Shown in pieces: positions 54,745 through 63,490 of a stretch of DNA of 64,000 bases. This DNA is from Nocardioides speluncae (GTDB taxonomy: Bacteria > Actinomycetota > Actinomycetes > Propionibacteriales > Nocardioidaceae). The notes under the pieces were generated by a model, which was not told where the DNA came from, did not search any database, and saw nothing but the letters and a program-made list of their open reading frames with translations. The position numbers and the translations under genes are program-made. The first letter of the stretch is position 1. Each line of letters begins with the position of its first letter. Location of the stretch: contig NZ_QEOO01000034.1 in assembly GCF_003121585.1 (NCBI RefSeq), positions 1 to 64,000 on the forward strand, written 5' to 3'.

Positions 54745-55466
54745 GCTGACGCTCCATCCTTCTTCTTCTCAGGGGCCGTGGTCGGGCTTGTCGTCGAAAC
54801 CACAGGTAGGTCGGGGATGCAGGTGGTGCACACGCCGTCGCCGTGGGCGATGGTCGCCAGCCGCTGCACATGGCGGCCGAGCACCTTGCCGATCGCCTCG
54901 GTCTCGGCCTCGCACAGCTGCGGGAACTCGTGGGCTACGTGGGAGACCGGGCAGTGCTGCTGGCAGAGCTGGTCACCGATCGGCAGCTGGCGCACCGAGG
55001 CGGCGTACCCGCCGTTGGAGAGGACCTGCGCCAGCACCTCGGACGAGCTGAGCTCGGGCTGCTCCTCACGGATCCGGGCGAAGTCGCGCTCGATGAACGC
55101 GACCCGGCGCCGGGCGAACTCGTTGACCGCCTCCGGTCCGCCGGACTCGGCGAGGAAGCGGAGCGCCTCGGTGGCGAGGTCGTCGTACTGCTGGTCGAAG
55201 TGGTCGCGCCCGGTCTCGGTGAGCCGGAAGACCCGCGCCGGCCGGCCGCGCCCGCGGCTACCGTGGGGCCGCTGCTCGGTGGCCTCGACCGTGTCTTCTT
55301 CGAGCAGATGGTCGAGGTGGCGCCGGACCGCGGCGGCGGTCAGGTCGAGCCGGCTGGCCAGATCGGCCGCGGTCGACGGGCCGTTCTCCAGGATCGACCG
55401 GGCCACGCGCGCACGCGTCGGGGCATCCCCTTCCGGGGTGCCGAGGGAGGTCCGGGCGAATTCCAC
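54741..55466 (-). CDS. sufR: SufR-type Fe-S regulator
   Basis: DeoR/ArsR-like winged-helix regulator of 241 residues that represses the suf operon when its own Fe-S cluster is intact. The helix-turn-helix is at about 25-75 (STAADLASRLDLTAAAVRRH). Cysteines for the cluster are in CQQHCPVSH, LCEAE and GVCTTC. It is the first gene of the operon. A 10-bp palindrome sits directly before its start and an IdeR/DtxR-like box 33 bp upstream. Confidence 0.92.
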   Translation of the reverse strand: MEFARTSLGTPEGDAPTRARVARSILENGPSTAADLASRLDLTAAAVRRHLDHLLEEDTVEATEQRPHGSRGRGRPARVFRLTETGRDHFDQQYDDLATEALRFLAESGGPEAVNEFARRRVAFIERDFARIREEQPELSSSEVLAQVLSNGGYAASVRQLPIGDQLCQQHCPVSHVAHEFPQLCEAETEAIGKVLGRHVQRLATIAHGDGVCTTCIPDLPVVSTTSPTTAPEKKKDGASA

Positions 55467-55467
55467 A

Positions 55468-55477
55468 ACACTAGTGT
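55468..55477. promoter_or_regulatory. Palindrome at the sufR start
   Basis: ACACTAGTGT, a perfect 10-bp palindrome one base upstream of the sufR start codon. It may be an operator half for SufR or part of the initiation region. Confidence 0.4.
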
Positions 55478-55498
55478 GACGTTATTCCGCGGGCTGCT

Positions 55499-55517
55499 TC
55501 AAGTAAGGGTCACCTAA
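55499..55517 (-). promoter_or_regulatory. DtxR/IdeR-like iron box upstream of sufR
   Basis: On the minus strand TTAGGTGACCCTTACTTGA matches the 19-bp DtxR/IdeR consensus in 13 positions, including the full TTAGGT half. It lies 33 bp before the sufR start, where it could block the promoter when iron is sufficient. Confidence 0.5.
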
Positions 55518-55612
55518 GCCACCCGCGGGCAACCTGCCGCCCGTGACGCACGTCATACGGTCCGGTCGCCGTGGCGACCGGACCGCATGACGTCAGTGAC
55601 CAGCCGCAGCGG

Positions 55613-56467
55613 CTACGTCGCCGTCCGCCGGCCGAAGGCGCGCAGCGCCAGTGGTGCGACGATCGCGGTGATCACGACCGTCCAGATCAGCGTCGCGAGC
55701 ACCGGGTGCTGCAGCGGCAGGGCGGCGCTGTCGGGCGCCGCCGGACTGTTGCCCCACAGTTCGCGGACCGCCTGCACCAGCGACGAGATCGGGTTCCACT
55801 CGGCGACCACGCGCAGCCAGGTCGGCATCGGGTCGGTCGGCGCGAAGGTGTTGGCCAGGAACGTGATCGGGAACATCGTGGCGAACATCAAGGCGTTGAC
55901 CGCCTCTACCGACCGCATCGCCGAGCCGACCAGGATGCCGACCCAGATCATCGCGAAGCCCCACATCAGCAGCAGGGCGTAGGCCAGCAGCGCGTCGAGG
56001 AAGCTGCCGCGGATCCGCCAGCCGATGAACAGGCCGGTCACCGACATCACCACGATGCCGATGCTGGAGTGCAGCAGGCTGGACATGCTCCGGCCGACCA
56101 GCACCGCCGCCGGGTTGATCGGCAGCGACCGCATCCGGTCCACGATGCCCTTGTCGAGGTCGGCGGTGAGACCGACCGCCACGATGAACGAGGCGAACGC
56201 GATCGTCTGGCCCATGATCCCGCCCATCAGCCACTCGCGGTAGCCGGCCGGCGAGTCGGTGTCGATGGACGCGCCGAAGACGTAGGCGAACAGCAGCACG
56301 AACATGATCGGCTGGATGGTGACGTCCATCAGCATCTCGGGCATGCGCTTGATGTGGATCAGGTTGCGCTTGGCGATCGACAGCGACTGCCGGAGCAGAC
56401 CGGTGTTGCGGATCTCGGGACGCCCGACCGCCGCCGTGGCTGCCTTGCTGATGTCGACGTCGGTCAT
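55613..56467 (-). CDS. ABC-2 type permease (DrrB-like)
   Basis: Integral membrane protein of 284 residues with six predicted helices and the loop FVLLFAYVFGASI near the first of them. It resembles daunorubicin-resistance DrrB-like permeases. The start overlaps the ATPase stop by ATGA. The exported compound is unknown. Confidence 0.9.
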   Translation of the reverse strand: MTDVDISKAATAAVGRPEIRNTGLLRQSLSIAKRNLIHIKRMPEMLMDVTIQPIMFVLLFAYVFGASIDTDSPAGYREWLMGGIMGQTIAFASFIVAVGLTADLDKGIVDRMRSLPINPAAVLVGRSMSSLLHSSIGIVVMSVTGLFIGWRIRGSFLDALLAYALLLMWGFAMIWVGILVGSAMRSVEAVNALMFATMFPITFLANTFAPTDPMPTWLRVVAEWNPISSLVQAVRELWGNSPAAPDSAALPLQHPVLATLIWTVVITAIVAPLALRAFGRRTAT

Positions 56468-57432
56468 GCCGTCGCCTCCTCTTCAGTGGTCGGTTCGGCG
56501 CGATGGCCGGTCAGGTGCAGGAACACGTCGTCGAGGCTCGGCCGCTTCAGGCCGAGGTCGTCGAGCACGATCTCGGACGACTCGAACGCGGTCGCCACCC
56601 GGTGTACGTCGCGCAGGCCCTCGGCCGGCGCCGTGATCTGGCGCGCCGACTCGTCGACGTGGATCTCGTCCACCAGGTCGCGCATCAGGCCGGCCGCGGT
56701 CTGCAGCTGGTCGGCGTGGGACACGGTCACCACCAGCGCGGCCTTGCCGGACTGCTCCTTGAGCTCCAGTGGCGTGCCCTCGGCGATCACCTTGCCGTGG
56801 TCGATCACCACGATCCGGTCGGCGAGCTGGTCGGCCTCCTCGAGGTACTGCGTGGTCAGTAGCAGCGTGGTGCCGTCCTTGACCAGACCCCGCAGCACGT
56901 CCCAGAGCTCGACCCGGCTGCGCGGGTCGAGACCGGTGGTCGGCTCGTCGAGGAACAGCACCGGTGGCGTGGCCACCAGGCTGACCGCGAGGTCGAGCCG
57001 ACGCCGCATGCCGCCGGAGTAGGTCTTCGCCGTCCGGTCCGCAGCCTCAGTCAGCGAGAACCGTTCCAGCAGCTCGTCGCCGTAACTGCGGATGTACGCC
57101 GACGGCAGGCCGTAGAGGGAGCCGATCAGCCGGATGTTCTCCCGGCCGGTGAGCAGCTCGTCGACGGTCGCCGCCTGGCCGGTCAGGCCCATGCTGCTGC
57201 GGACCGCGGCCGGCTCCTTCACGACGTCGTGGCCCGCAACCCGGGCAGTGCCGCTGGTGGGCTTGGTGAGCGTCGTCATCATCCGCACGGTGGTGGTCTT
57301 GCCCGCGCCGTTGGGGCCGAGCATCCCGAGGACGCTGCCCTCGGGGACGGTGAAGCTGACGCCGTCGACGGCGTGGGTGTCGCCGAAGTGTTTGACCAGG
57401 TCTTCGGCCTCAATGGCCGGTTGAGAACTCAT
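56464..57432 (-). CDS. ABC transporter ATPase (DrrA-like)
   Basis: ATPase subunit of 322 residues. Walker A is GPNGAGKTTT, the signature YSGGMRRRLDLAVSL, and Walker B VLFLDEPTTGLDPRSR; the C-terminal 80 residues follow the DrrA pattern ending VFLHLTGHRAE. ATG at 57432 (MSSQPAIEAEDLV) is the natural start. It pairs with the permease downstream and is divergent from the second ABC pair with 109 bp between them. Confidence 0.92.
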   Translation of the reverse strand: MSSQPAIEAEDLVKHFGDTHAVDGVSFTVPEGSVLGMLGPNGAGKTTTVRMMTTLTKPTSGTARVAGHDVVKEPAAVRSSMGLTGQAATVDELLTGRENIRLIGSLYGLPSAYIRSYGDELLERFSLTEAADRTAKTYSGGMRRRLDLAVSLVATPPVLFLDEPTTGLDPRSRVELWDVLRGLVKDGTTLLLTTQYLEEADQLADRIVVIDHGKVIAEGTPLELKEQSGKAALVVTVSHADQLQTAAGLMRDLVDEIHVDESARQITAPAEGLRDVHRVATAFESSEIVLDDLGLKRPSLDDVFLHLTGHRAEPTTEEEATA

Positions 57433-57541
57433 GCGACCGACACTAGAGGTCTGCGCCGACAGTCTCATCCGACTTTCGTCGCGGTCTCGGCGAAAGTCCG
57501 ACCGGGGCATGAGGCGGAGCTCCCGGGCGTGTTCCTAGACT

Positions 57542-58495
57542 GTGCCGGTGCCCAGCTCTCCCGCCCCAGCCGTCGAGATCAGCGGCCTGGTGATGCGGTA
57601 CGGCGCCAAGACCGCCGTCGACGACCTCTCGCTCACCGTCCCGCGCGGCTCGATCACGGCCGTCCTCGGTCCCAACGGTGCCGGCAAGACCACCACCCTG
57701 GAGACGTGTGAGGGCTACCGGCGGCCGCAGGCAGGGACGGTGCGGGTGCTCGGGCTCGACCCGGTCCGCGAGCGCCGCGAGCTGCTCCCCCGGATCGGCG
57801 TGATGCTGCAGTCCGGCGGCGCGTGGTCCGGTGTCCGCGCCGACGAGATGCTGCGGCACATCGCCGCCCTGCACGCCGACCCGGTCCCGGTGGAGCTCCT
57901 GGTGGACCGGCTCGGGCTCGACGAGTGCGGGCGGACGCCGTACCGGCGGCTCTCCGGCGGCCAGCAGCAGCGGCTCGCGCTGGCGATGGCCGTGGTCGGC
58001 CGCCCCGAGCTGCTCTTCGTCGACGAGCCGACGGCCGGCATGGACCCCGGCGCGCGGCGTACCACCTGGGAGCTGCTCAACGAGCTCCGCGACGACGGCG
58101 CCACGATCGTGCTCACCACCCACTACATGGACGAGGCGGAGCGGCTCGCCGACCTCGTCCACGTCATCGACCGCGGCCGGCTGATCGCGTCCGGGTCACC
58201 CTTCGAGCTGACCCGGTCCAAGGGCGTCTCGACGATCCGCCTGGTCGTCACCGAGCCGTTCCCGCCGACCGCTCCGGAGTCGCTGCGCGCAGCGCTCGGC
58301 GGCGACACCGAGGTCACCCCGATCAACCCACAGAGCCTGCTGATCACCGGCCCAGCCGACGCGACCACGCTGGCGAAGGTGTCGGCGTGGTGCGAGGAGC
58401 ACGGCGTGCTGCCGGAGACGCTCAGCCTCGGCCAGCGCACACTCGAGGACGTCTTCCTGCAGCTCACCGGTCGTGGCCTGGAGGAGGAGCAGTGA
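57542..58495 (+). CDS. ABC transporter ATPase
   Basis: ATPase subunit of 317 residues: GPNGAGKTTT, LSGGQQQRLALAMAV and LFVDEPTAGMDPGAR are clear, with the accessory end DVFLQLTGRGLEEE. A GTG start at 57542 is used; a second GTG at 57548 is equally good. Its stop overlaps the next start (GTGA). Substrate unknown; upstream of the cytochrome oxidase genes, which may be chance. Confidence 0.9.
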   Translation: MPVPSSPAPAVEISGLVMRYGAKTAVDDLSLTVPRGSITAVLGPNGAGKTTTLETCEGYRRPQAGTVRVLGLDPVRERRELLPRIGVMLQSGGAWSGVRADEMLRHIAALHADPVPVELLVDRLGLDECGRTPYRRLSGGQQQRLALAMAVVGRPELLFVDEPTAGMDPGARRTTWELLNELRDDGATIVLTTHYMDEAERLADLVHVIDRGRLIASGSPFELTRSKGVSTIRLVVTEPFPPTAPESLRAALGGDTEVTPINPQSLLITGPADATTLAKVSAWCEEHGVLPETLSLGQRTLEDVFLQLTGRGLEEEQ

Positions 58496-59268
58496 CGACG
58501 AAGACCTTCGCGCCGGCCCCCGGCGCCGCCCCGTTCGGCCGGATGGTCCGCGCCCAGGCGCGGATGGAGACCCGGCTGCTGCTCCGCAACGGCGAGCAGC
58601 TGCTGCTCGCGGTGGTGATCCCCGTACTGGCGCTGGTCGGCGGCGTGGTGGCGGCCCGGCAGCTCGACCTGGAGTTCGACCACCGGGCGGTCGACGTACT
58701 CACCCCCGGCGTGCTCGCGCTGGCCGTGATGTCGACGGCGTTCACGTCGCTGGCGATCGCGACCGGGTTCGAGCGCCGCTACGGGCTGCTGAAGCGGCTC
58801 GGAGCCTCTCCCCTGCCGCGCAGCGGGCTGCTCGCCGGCAAGATCGGCGCACTGCTGGTCGTCGAGGTCCTGCAGGCCGTGGTGATCGCGGCGGTCGGGT
58901 TCGGGCTCGGCTGGCGGCCCGACGGCGGTGTGGCCGGGATCGCGCTGGCTGTCGTCGGCGCCCTGCTCGGCACCGCGGCTTTCGCCTCGCTGGGTCTCGC
59001 GCTGGCCGGCGTTCTCCGCGCCGAGGCGACGCTGGCCGCGGCCAACCTGGTCTACCTGCTGCTGATGATGGGCGGCGCGGTGCTGCTCCCCCGTTCGTCG
59101 TACGGCGGGGCGGGCGCGGCGCTGCAGGTACTCCCCTCCGCGGCGCTCGGCGACAGCCTGCGGGCTGCACTCATCGACGGCCAGCTCGCCCTCGTACCCC
59201 TGCTCGTCCTCGGCGCGTGGGCGGTCGCCGGCTCCGTGCTGGCCGCCCGCTTCTTCCGCTGGGAGTAG
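58492..59268 (+). CDS. ABC-2 type permease
   Basis: Membrane permease of 258 residues with about six hydrophobic segments (LLLAVVIPVLALVGGVV, then GALLVVEVLQAVVIAAVGF and further). The GTG start overlaps the ATPase stop. The pair forms an exporter separate from the divergent DrrAB-like pair. Confidence 0.88.
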   Translation: MTTKTFAPAPGAAPFGRMVRAQARMETRLLLRNGEQLLLAVVIPVLALVGGVVAARQLDLEFDHRAVDVLTPGVLALAVMSTAFTSLAIATGFERRYGLLKRLGASPLPRSGLLAGKIGALLVVEVLQAVVIAAVGFGLGWRPDGGVAGIALAVVGALLGTAAFASLGLALAGVLRAEATLAAANLVYLLLMMGGAVLLPRSSYGGAGAALQVLPSAALGDSLRAALIDGQLALVPLLVLGAWAVAGSVLAARFFRWE

Positions 59269-59270
59269 AT

Positions 59271-60173
59271 ATGTCGCTGGACACCGCGCCCCCGGGCGCC
59301 CCGAGCCGTCTCGCCCGCCTGCTGTGGCCGCTCGCGGTCGCGAACCTGCTCGCAAACGTCGGCATCGTGGTCACCGGTGGCGCGGTCCGGCTCACCGCAT
59401 CCGGCCTCGGCTGTCCCGAGTGGCCGCGCTGCACCGACTCGTCGTACACACCACACAGCGAGCTCGGCGTGCACGGCGCGATCGAGTTCGGCAACCGGAT
59501 GCTGACCTTCGCTCTTGCCGCGGTGGTGCTGCTGACGTTCCTGGCCGCCTGGCGGGCCGGACATCGCCGGGCCACCCGGCTGTCGTTCCTGATCGGCCTC
59601 TACATCCCGGCGCAGGCGGTGATCGGCGGGATCACCGTGCTGACCGACCTGAACCCGTGGGTGGTCGCCTTCCACTTCCTGTCTTCGATGGCGATCATCG
59701 GGCTCTGCGTGATGCTGCTGGACACCCTGCGCGGGCCGGATCGGGCCGGCTCTTCCGAGGGCGTACGGCGGCTGGCCTGGCTGGTCTTCGCGGTCGGCTG
59801 GCTGGTGCTCTACCTCGGGACGGTGGTCACCGGAAGCGGGCCGCACGCCGGCGACCTGGACGCGAAGCGCAACGGGCTCGACCCACAGGTGATGTCGCAC
59901 GTGCACGCCTCGGCGGTCTACCTACTGGTGGCGCTCACGCTCGGGCTTGTGGTGCAGGCGGTCCGCGAGCGCGACGAGCGGGTACGGCGCGCTGCCGGCG
60001 CGCTGCTGCTGCTGGAGCTTGCTCAGGGTGCGGCGGGCTTCGTGCAGTACTACCTCGACCTACCGGTCGGGCTGGTCGCCGTACACATGCTGGGCGCGGC
60101 GCTCACGGCGGCCGCGCTGGCCTGGATCGTGCTCTGGAGCCGCCCGCAGGCCGGAGATTCCGGCACAAAATAG
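59271..60173 (+). CDS. ctaA: Heme A synthase (COX15/CtaA)
   Basis: Membrane enzyme of 300 residues that turns heme O into heme A for cytochrome c oxidase. Eight hydrophobic segments can be followed. The four conserved His regions are visible: LGVHGAIEFGNR, VVAFHFLSSM, MSHVHASAVY and VAVHMLGAAL. It starts 2 bp after the permease stop. CtaB is encoded just downstream on the other strand. Confidence 0.92.
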   Translation: MSLDTAPPGAPSRLARLLWPLAVANLLANVGIVVTGGAVRLTASGLGCPEWPRCTDSSYTPHSELGVHGAIEFGNRMLTFALAAVVLLTFLAAWRAGHRRATRLSFLIGLYIPAQAVIGGITVLTDLNPWVVAFHFLSSMAIIGLCVMLLDTLRGPDRAGSSEGVRRLAWLVFAVGWLVLYLGTVVTGSGPHAGDLDAKRNGLDPQVMSHVHASAVYLLVALTLGLVVQAVRERDERVRRAAGALLLLELAQGAAGFVQYYLDLPVGLVAVHMLGAALTAAALAWIVLWSRPQAGDSGTK

Positions 60174-60217
60174 ACGACGGCAGGCCCACACCCCCGTGAA
60201 CAGGCCTTGCCGTCGTC
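60173..60217. terminator. Bidirectional terminator between ctaA and ctaB
   Basis: GACGACGGCAGGCC (60173-60186) pairs with GGCCTTGCCGTCGTC (60203-60217) with one bulged base, giving a stem of about 14 bp between two convergent genes. This is the strongest hairpin of the window. Confidence 0.8.
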
Positions 60218-60294
60218 ATTGGGTAAGACGACGTGAGATGCCTATCGGTTGCCTGTCTCGGCGAACTTTCTTGAGAATTTTCTGCGAGCCGGGC

Positions 60295-61254
60295 TCAGCG
60301 GGTCAGCAGCGGGTCGAGCGCGACCGCCACGAACAGCAGCGACAGGTACAGGTTCGAGGAGTGGAACAGCCGCATCGGCTTGATCACCGACAGGTCCTCG
60401 GTGTCCTGGGCTCGCGACCACATCTTGTGGGCCTCGACCAGGAAGACGACGCCCAGCACGGCCGCCGCCGCCGGGTAGAACCAGCCGGTGCCGGCGACCG
60501 GCCACAGCACCAGCGACGTCGCGACCATCACCCATGAGTAGGCGACGACCTGCCGGCCGACCTCGCGGGCCGGCTTCACCACCGGGAGCATCGGGACGTC
60601 GACGTTTGCGTAGTCCTCGCGGTAGCGCAGCGCCAGCGCCCAGGTGTGCGGCGGGGTCCAGAAGAACACCACCAGGAACAGCACGACCGGCGTCCAGGCC
60701 AGCGAGTTGGTGACCGCGGTCCAGCCGATCAGCGCCGGGAAGCAGCCGGCCAGGCCGCCCCAGACGATGTTCTGGGTGGTCCGCCGCTTCAGCACCATCG
60801 TGTAGACGAAGACGTAGAACGCATTGGCGAGCACGGCCAGGCCGGCCGACAGCCAGTTGACGAACAGGCCCAGCACCAGCGTCGACAGCACGCCAAGCAC
60901 GAACCCGAAGATCGTGGCTGCCCGCGGCGACACGATGTGGCGTGGCAGCGCCCGGCGGCGGGTACGGCGCATCTGCTCGTCGATGTCGCGGTCGTACACG
61001 CAGTTGAAGACCGACGCCGAGCCCGCCGACAGGGTGCCGCCGATGACGGTGGCGACAACCAGCCCGAGCTCGGGCACCCCACGGGCCGCGAAGAACATCA
61101 CCGGCACGGTGGTCAGCAGCAACAGCTCGATGACACGAGGCTTGGTGAGACCGACGTACGCCTGCACGACGTCGCGGAGACTCGCGGACGACACTCGGTC
61201 GTTGCGGGAGTCGGCCCGCGTGCGAGCAGAGGCCGACTGGCCGACGTACGTCAC
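60295..61254 (-). CDS. ctaB: Protoheme IX farnesyltransferase (heme O synthase)
   Basis: Membrane prenyltransferase of 319 residues that adds a farnesyl group to heme B. The two prenyl-diphosphate Asp-rich motifs are seen: NCVYDRDIDEQM near residue 95 and the second Asp-rich loop around YREDYANVDVPML. About nine hydrophobic segments follow the family pattern. It is divergent from the transketolase gene with a 107-bp gap. Confidence 0.94.
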   Translation of the reverse strand: MTYVGQSASARTRADSRNDRVSSASLRDVVQAYVGLTKPRVIELLLLTTVPVMFFAARGVPELGLVVATVIGGTLSAGSASVFNCVYDRDIDEQMRRTRRRALPRHIVSPRAATIFGFVLGVLSTLVLGLFVNWLSAGLAVLANAFYVFVYTMVLKRRTTQNIVWGGLAGCFPALIGWTAVTNSLAWTPVVLFLVVFFWTPPHTWALALRYREDYANVDVPMLPVVKPAREVGRQVVAYSWVMVATSLVLWPVAGTGWFYPAAAAVLGVVFLVEAHKMWSRAQDTEDLSVIKPMRLFHSSNLYLSLLFVAVALDPLLTR

Positions 61255-61361
61255 AGAAACCTCAGGGGTGAAAGGGTGGCGATGCGGAGTCGAGTGTAAC
61301 GCTCGGCGTGAGTAGGCTCGGCGGCGGACATAGATATTGCCGCTAGCGAAAGAGGACAGCT

Positions 61362-63461
61362 GTGACCAAGCTCGACTGGACCGACCTCGACCAGCGGGCG
61401 GTCGACACCGCTCGGGTCCTGGCGATGGACTCGGTGCAGAAGGTCGGCAACGGCCATCCCGGTACGGCGATGAGCCTGGCGCCGGTCGCCTATCTCCTCT
61501 TCCAGAAGCGGATGCGCCACAACCCCGCCGACCCGGCCTGGGCAGGCCGCGACCGGTTCGTGCTCTCCTGCGGCCACTCGAGCATCACCCTCTACACCCA
61601 GCTCTACCTCGGCGGCTTCGGGCTCGAGCTCGAGGACCTCAAGCGGCTGCGCGTCTGGGGCAGCAAGACCCCTGGCCACCCCGAGCACGGCCATACCGCG
61701 GGCGTCGAGACCACCACCGGCCCGCTCGGCCAGGGTGTCGCCAACGCGGTCGGCATGGCGATGGCGGCCCGCCGCGAGCGTGGCCTGCTCGATCCCGACG
61801 CCGAGGACGGCAACAGCCCATTCGACCACCGGATCTACGCCTTGTGCTCCGACGGTGACCTCGAGGAGGGCGTGAGCGGCGAGGCGTCCTCGATCGCCGG
61901 CCATCAGCAGCTCGGCAACCTCACGATGATTTACGACGACAACGACATCTCGATCGAGGGCGACACCGACATCGCCTTCAGTGAGAACGTCGCGGCCCGC
62001 TACGAGGCGTACGGCTGGCACGTCCAGACCATCGACTGGAGAAACGGCGGCAAGGAGTACGTCGAGGACGTCCAGGCCGTCTGGCATGCGTTGGAGGCGG
62101 CTGACAAGGTCACCGACAAGCCGAGCCTGATCGTGCTGCGCACGATCATCGCCTGGCCCGCCCCGAACGCGCAGGACACCGGCAAGGCACACGGCTCCGC
62201 GCTTGGCGAAGAGGAGGTCGCCGCCACCAAGAAGGTGCTCGGCTTCGACCCGGCGCAGACCTTCGAGGTCCGCAAGGACGTTCTCGAGCACACGCGCAGC
62301 CTGGTCAAGCGGGGCCGGGCCGCCGAGGCGCAGTGGCGTGAGGAGTTCGACGCCTGGGCTGAGGCCAACCCCGAGCGCAAGGCACTCTTCGACCGGATGC
62401 TCACCCGCACCCTTCCCAACGGCTGGGCGGCCGCGCTGCCGTCGTACCAACCCGACGAGAAGGGCCTGGCCACCCGCAAGGCCTCCGGTGAGGTGCTCTC
62501 CGCGATCGCGCCCGAGCTGCCCGAGCTGTGGGGTGGCTCCGCGGACCTCGCCGAGTCCAACAACACCACGCCCAAGGGCGAGCCGTCGTTCGTGCCGAAG
62601 GAGTTCTCGACCAAGGAGTTCCAGGGCGACAAGTACGGGCGGGTGCTGCACTTCGGCATCCGCGAGCACGCCATGGGCTCGATCATGAACGGCATCGCAC
62701 TGCACGGCGGCACCCGTGTGTACGGCGGCACGTTCCTGGTCTTCTCCGACTACATGCGGCCGGCGGTCCGCCTGGCCTCGCTGATGAAGCTTCCGGTCAC
62801 CTATGTCTGGACCCACGACTCCATCGGCCTCGGCGAGGATGGCCCCACCCATCAGCCGGTCGAGCATCTCGCGGCCCTGCGCGCGATCCCCGGCCTCGAC
62901 GTGGTGCGCCCCGCCGACGCCAACGAGACCGTCGCCGCCTGGAAAACAATCCTCGAGCACACCGATCGGCCGGCTGGTCTCTGCCTCACCCGCCAGAACG
63001 TCCCCACGTTCCCGCGCGGGAAGGACGGGTTCGCGACGACCGATGGCGTCCGCCGAGGCGGCTACGTCCTGATCGACGCCGAGCGCGGCGCGCCCGACGT
63101 CGTACTCATCGGCACCGGGTCTGAAGTCCAGCTCGCGGTCGAGGCGCGGCGGATCCTCGCCGGCAAGGACATCGACGCGCGGGTCGTCTCGATGCCCTGC
63201 CGAGAGTGGTTCGACGCGCAGGACGAGGCCTACCGCGACAGCGTGATCCCGCCGATCGTCAAGGCCCGGGTCAGCGTCGAGGCCGGCGTCGCCCAGGGCT
63301 GGCGCGAGGTCGTCGGCGACCACGGCCACATCGTGTCGCTTGACCACTTCGGCGCCTCGGCCGACTTCGCCACGATCTTCCGCGAGTTCGGGATCACCGC
63401 AGAGGCGGTCGCCCTGGCGGCGGAGGAGAGCCACTACCTGTACAAGCGCGCCAAGCGATAA
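61362..63461 (+). CDS. tkt: Transketolase
   Basis: Thiamine-diphosphate enzyme of 699 residues in the pentose phosphate pathway. The N-terminus has GNGHPGTAMSLAPV, the cofactor motif is SDGDLEEGVSGEAS with NLTMIYDDNDISIEGD, and the pyrimidine-binding domain has GIREHAMGSI and HDSIGLGEDGPTHQPVE. GTG start with AGAGGA upstream. Followed after 29 bp by transaldolase, its pathway partner. Confidence 0.97.
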   Translation: MTKLDWTDLDQRAVDTARVLAMDSVQKVGNGHPGTAMSLAPVAYLLFQKRMRHNPADPAWAGRDRFVLSCGHSSITLYTQLYLGGFGLELEDLKRLRVWGSKTPGHPEHGHTAGVETTTGPLGQGVANAVGMAMAARRERGLLDPDAEDGNSPFDHRIYALCSDGDLEEGVSGEASSIAGHQQLGNLTMIYDDNDISIEGDTDIAFSENVAARYEAYGWHVQTIDWRNGGKEYVEDVQAVWHALEAADKVTDKPSLIVLRTIIAWPAPNAQDTGKAHGSALGEEEVAATKKVLGFDPAQTFEVRKDVLEHTRSLVKRGRAAEAQWREEFDAWAEANPERKALFDRMLTRTLPNGWAAALPSYQPDEKGLATRKASGEVLSAIAPELPELWGGSADLAESNNTTPKGEPSFVPKEFSTKEFQGDKYGRVLHFGIREHAMGSIMNGIALHGGTRVYGGTFLVFSDYMRPAVRLASLMKLPVTYVWTHDSIGLGEDGPTHQPVEHLAALRAIPGLDVVRPADANETVAAWKTILEHTDRPAGLCLTRQNVPTFPRGKDGFATTDGVRRGGYVLIDAERGAPDVVLIGTGSEVQLAVEARRILAGKDIDARVVSMPCREWFDAQDEAYRDSVIPPIVKARVSVEAGVAQGWREVVGDHGHIVSLDHFGASADFATIFREFGITAEAVALAAEESHYLYKRAKR

Positions 63462-63490
63462 CAGAGCCTCACCCCATCGGAGGAACGAAG

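Noticed and set aside
61251..63434. Minus-strand open frame of 727 codons
   Set aside because: Antisense to transketolase, whose motifs are complete.
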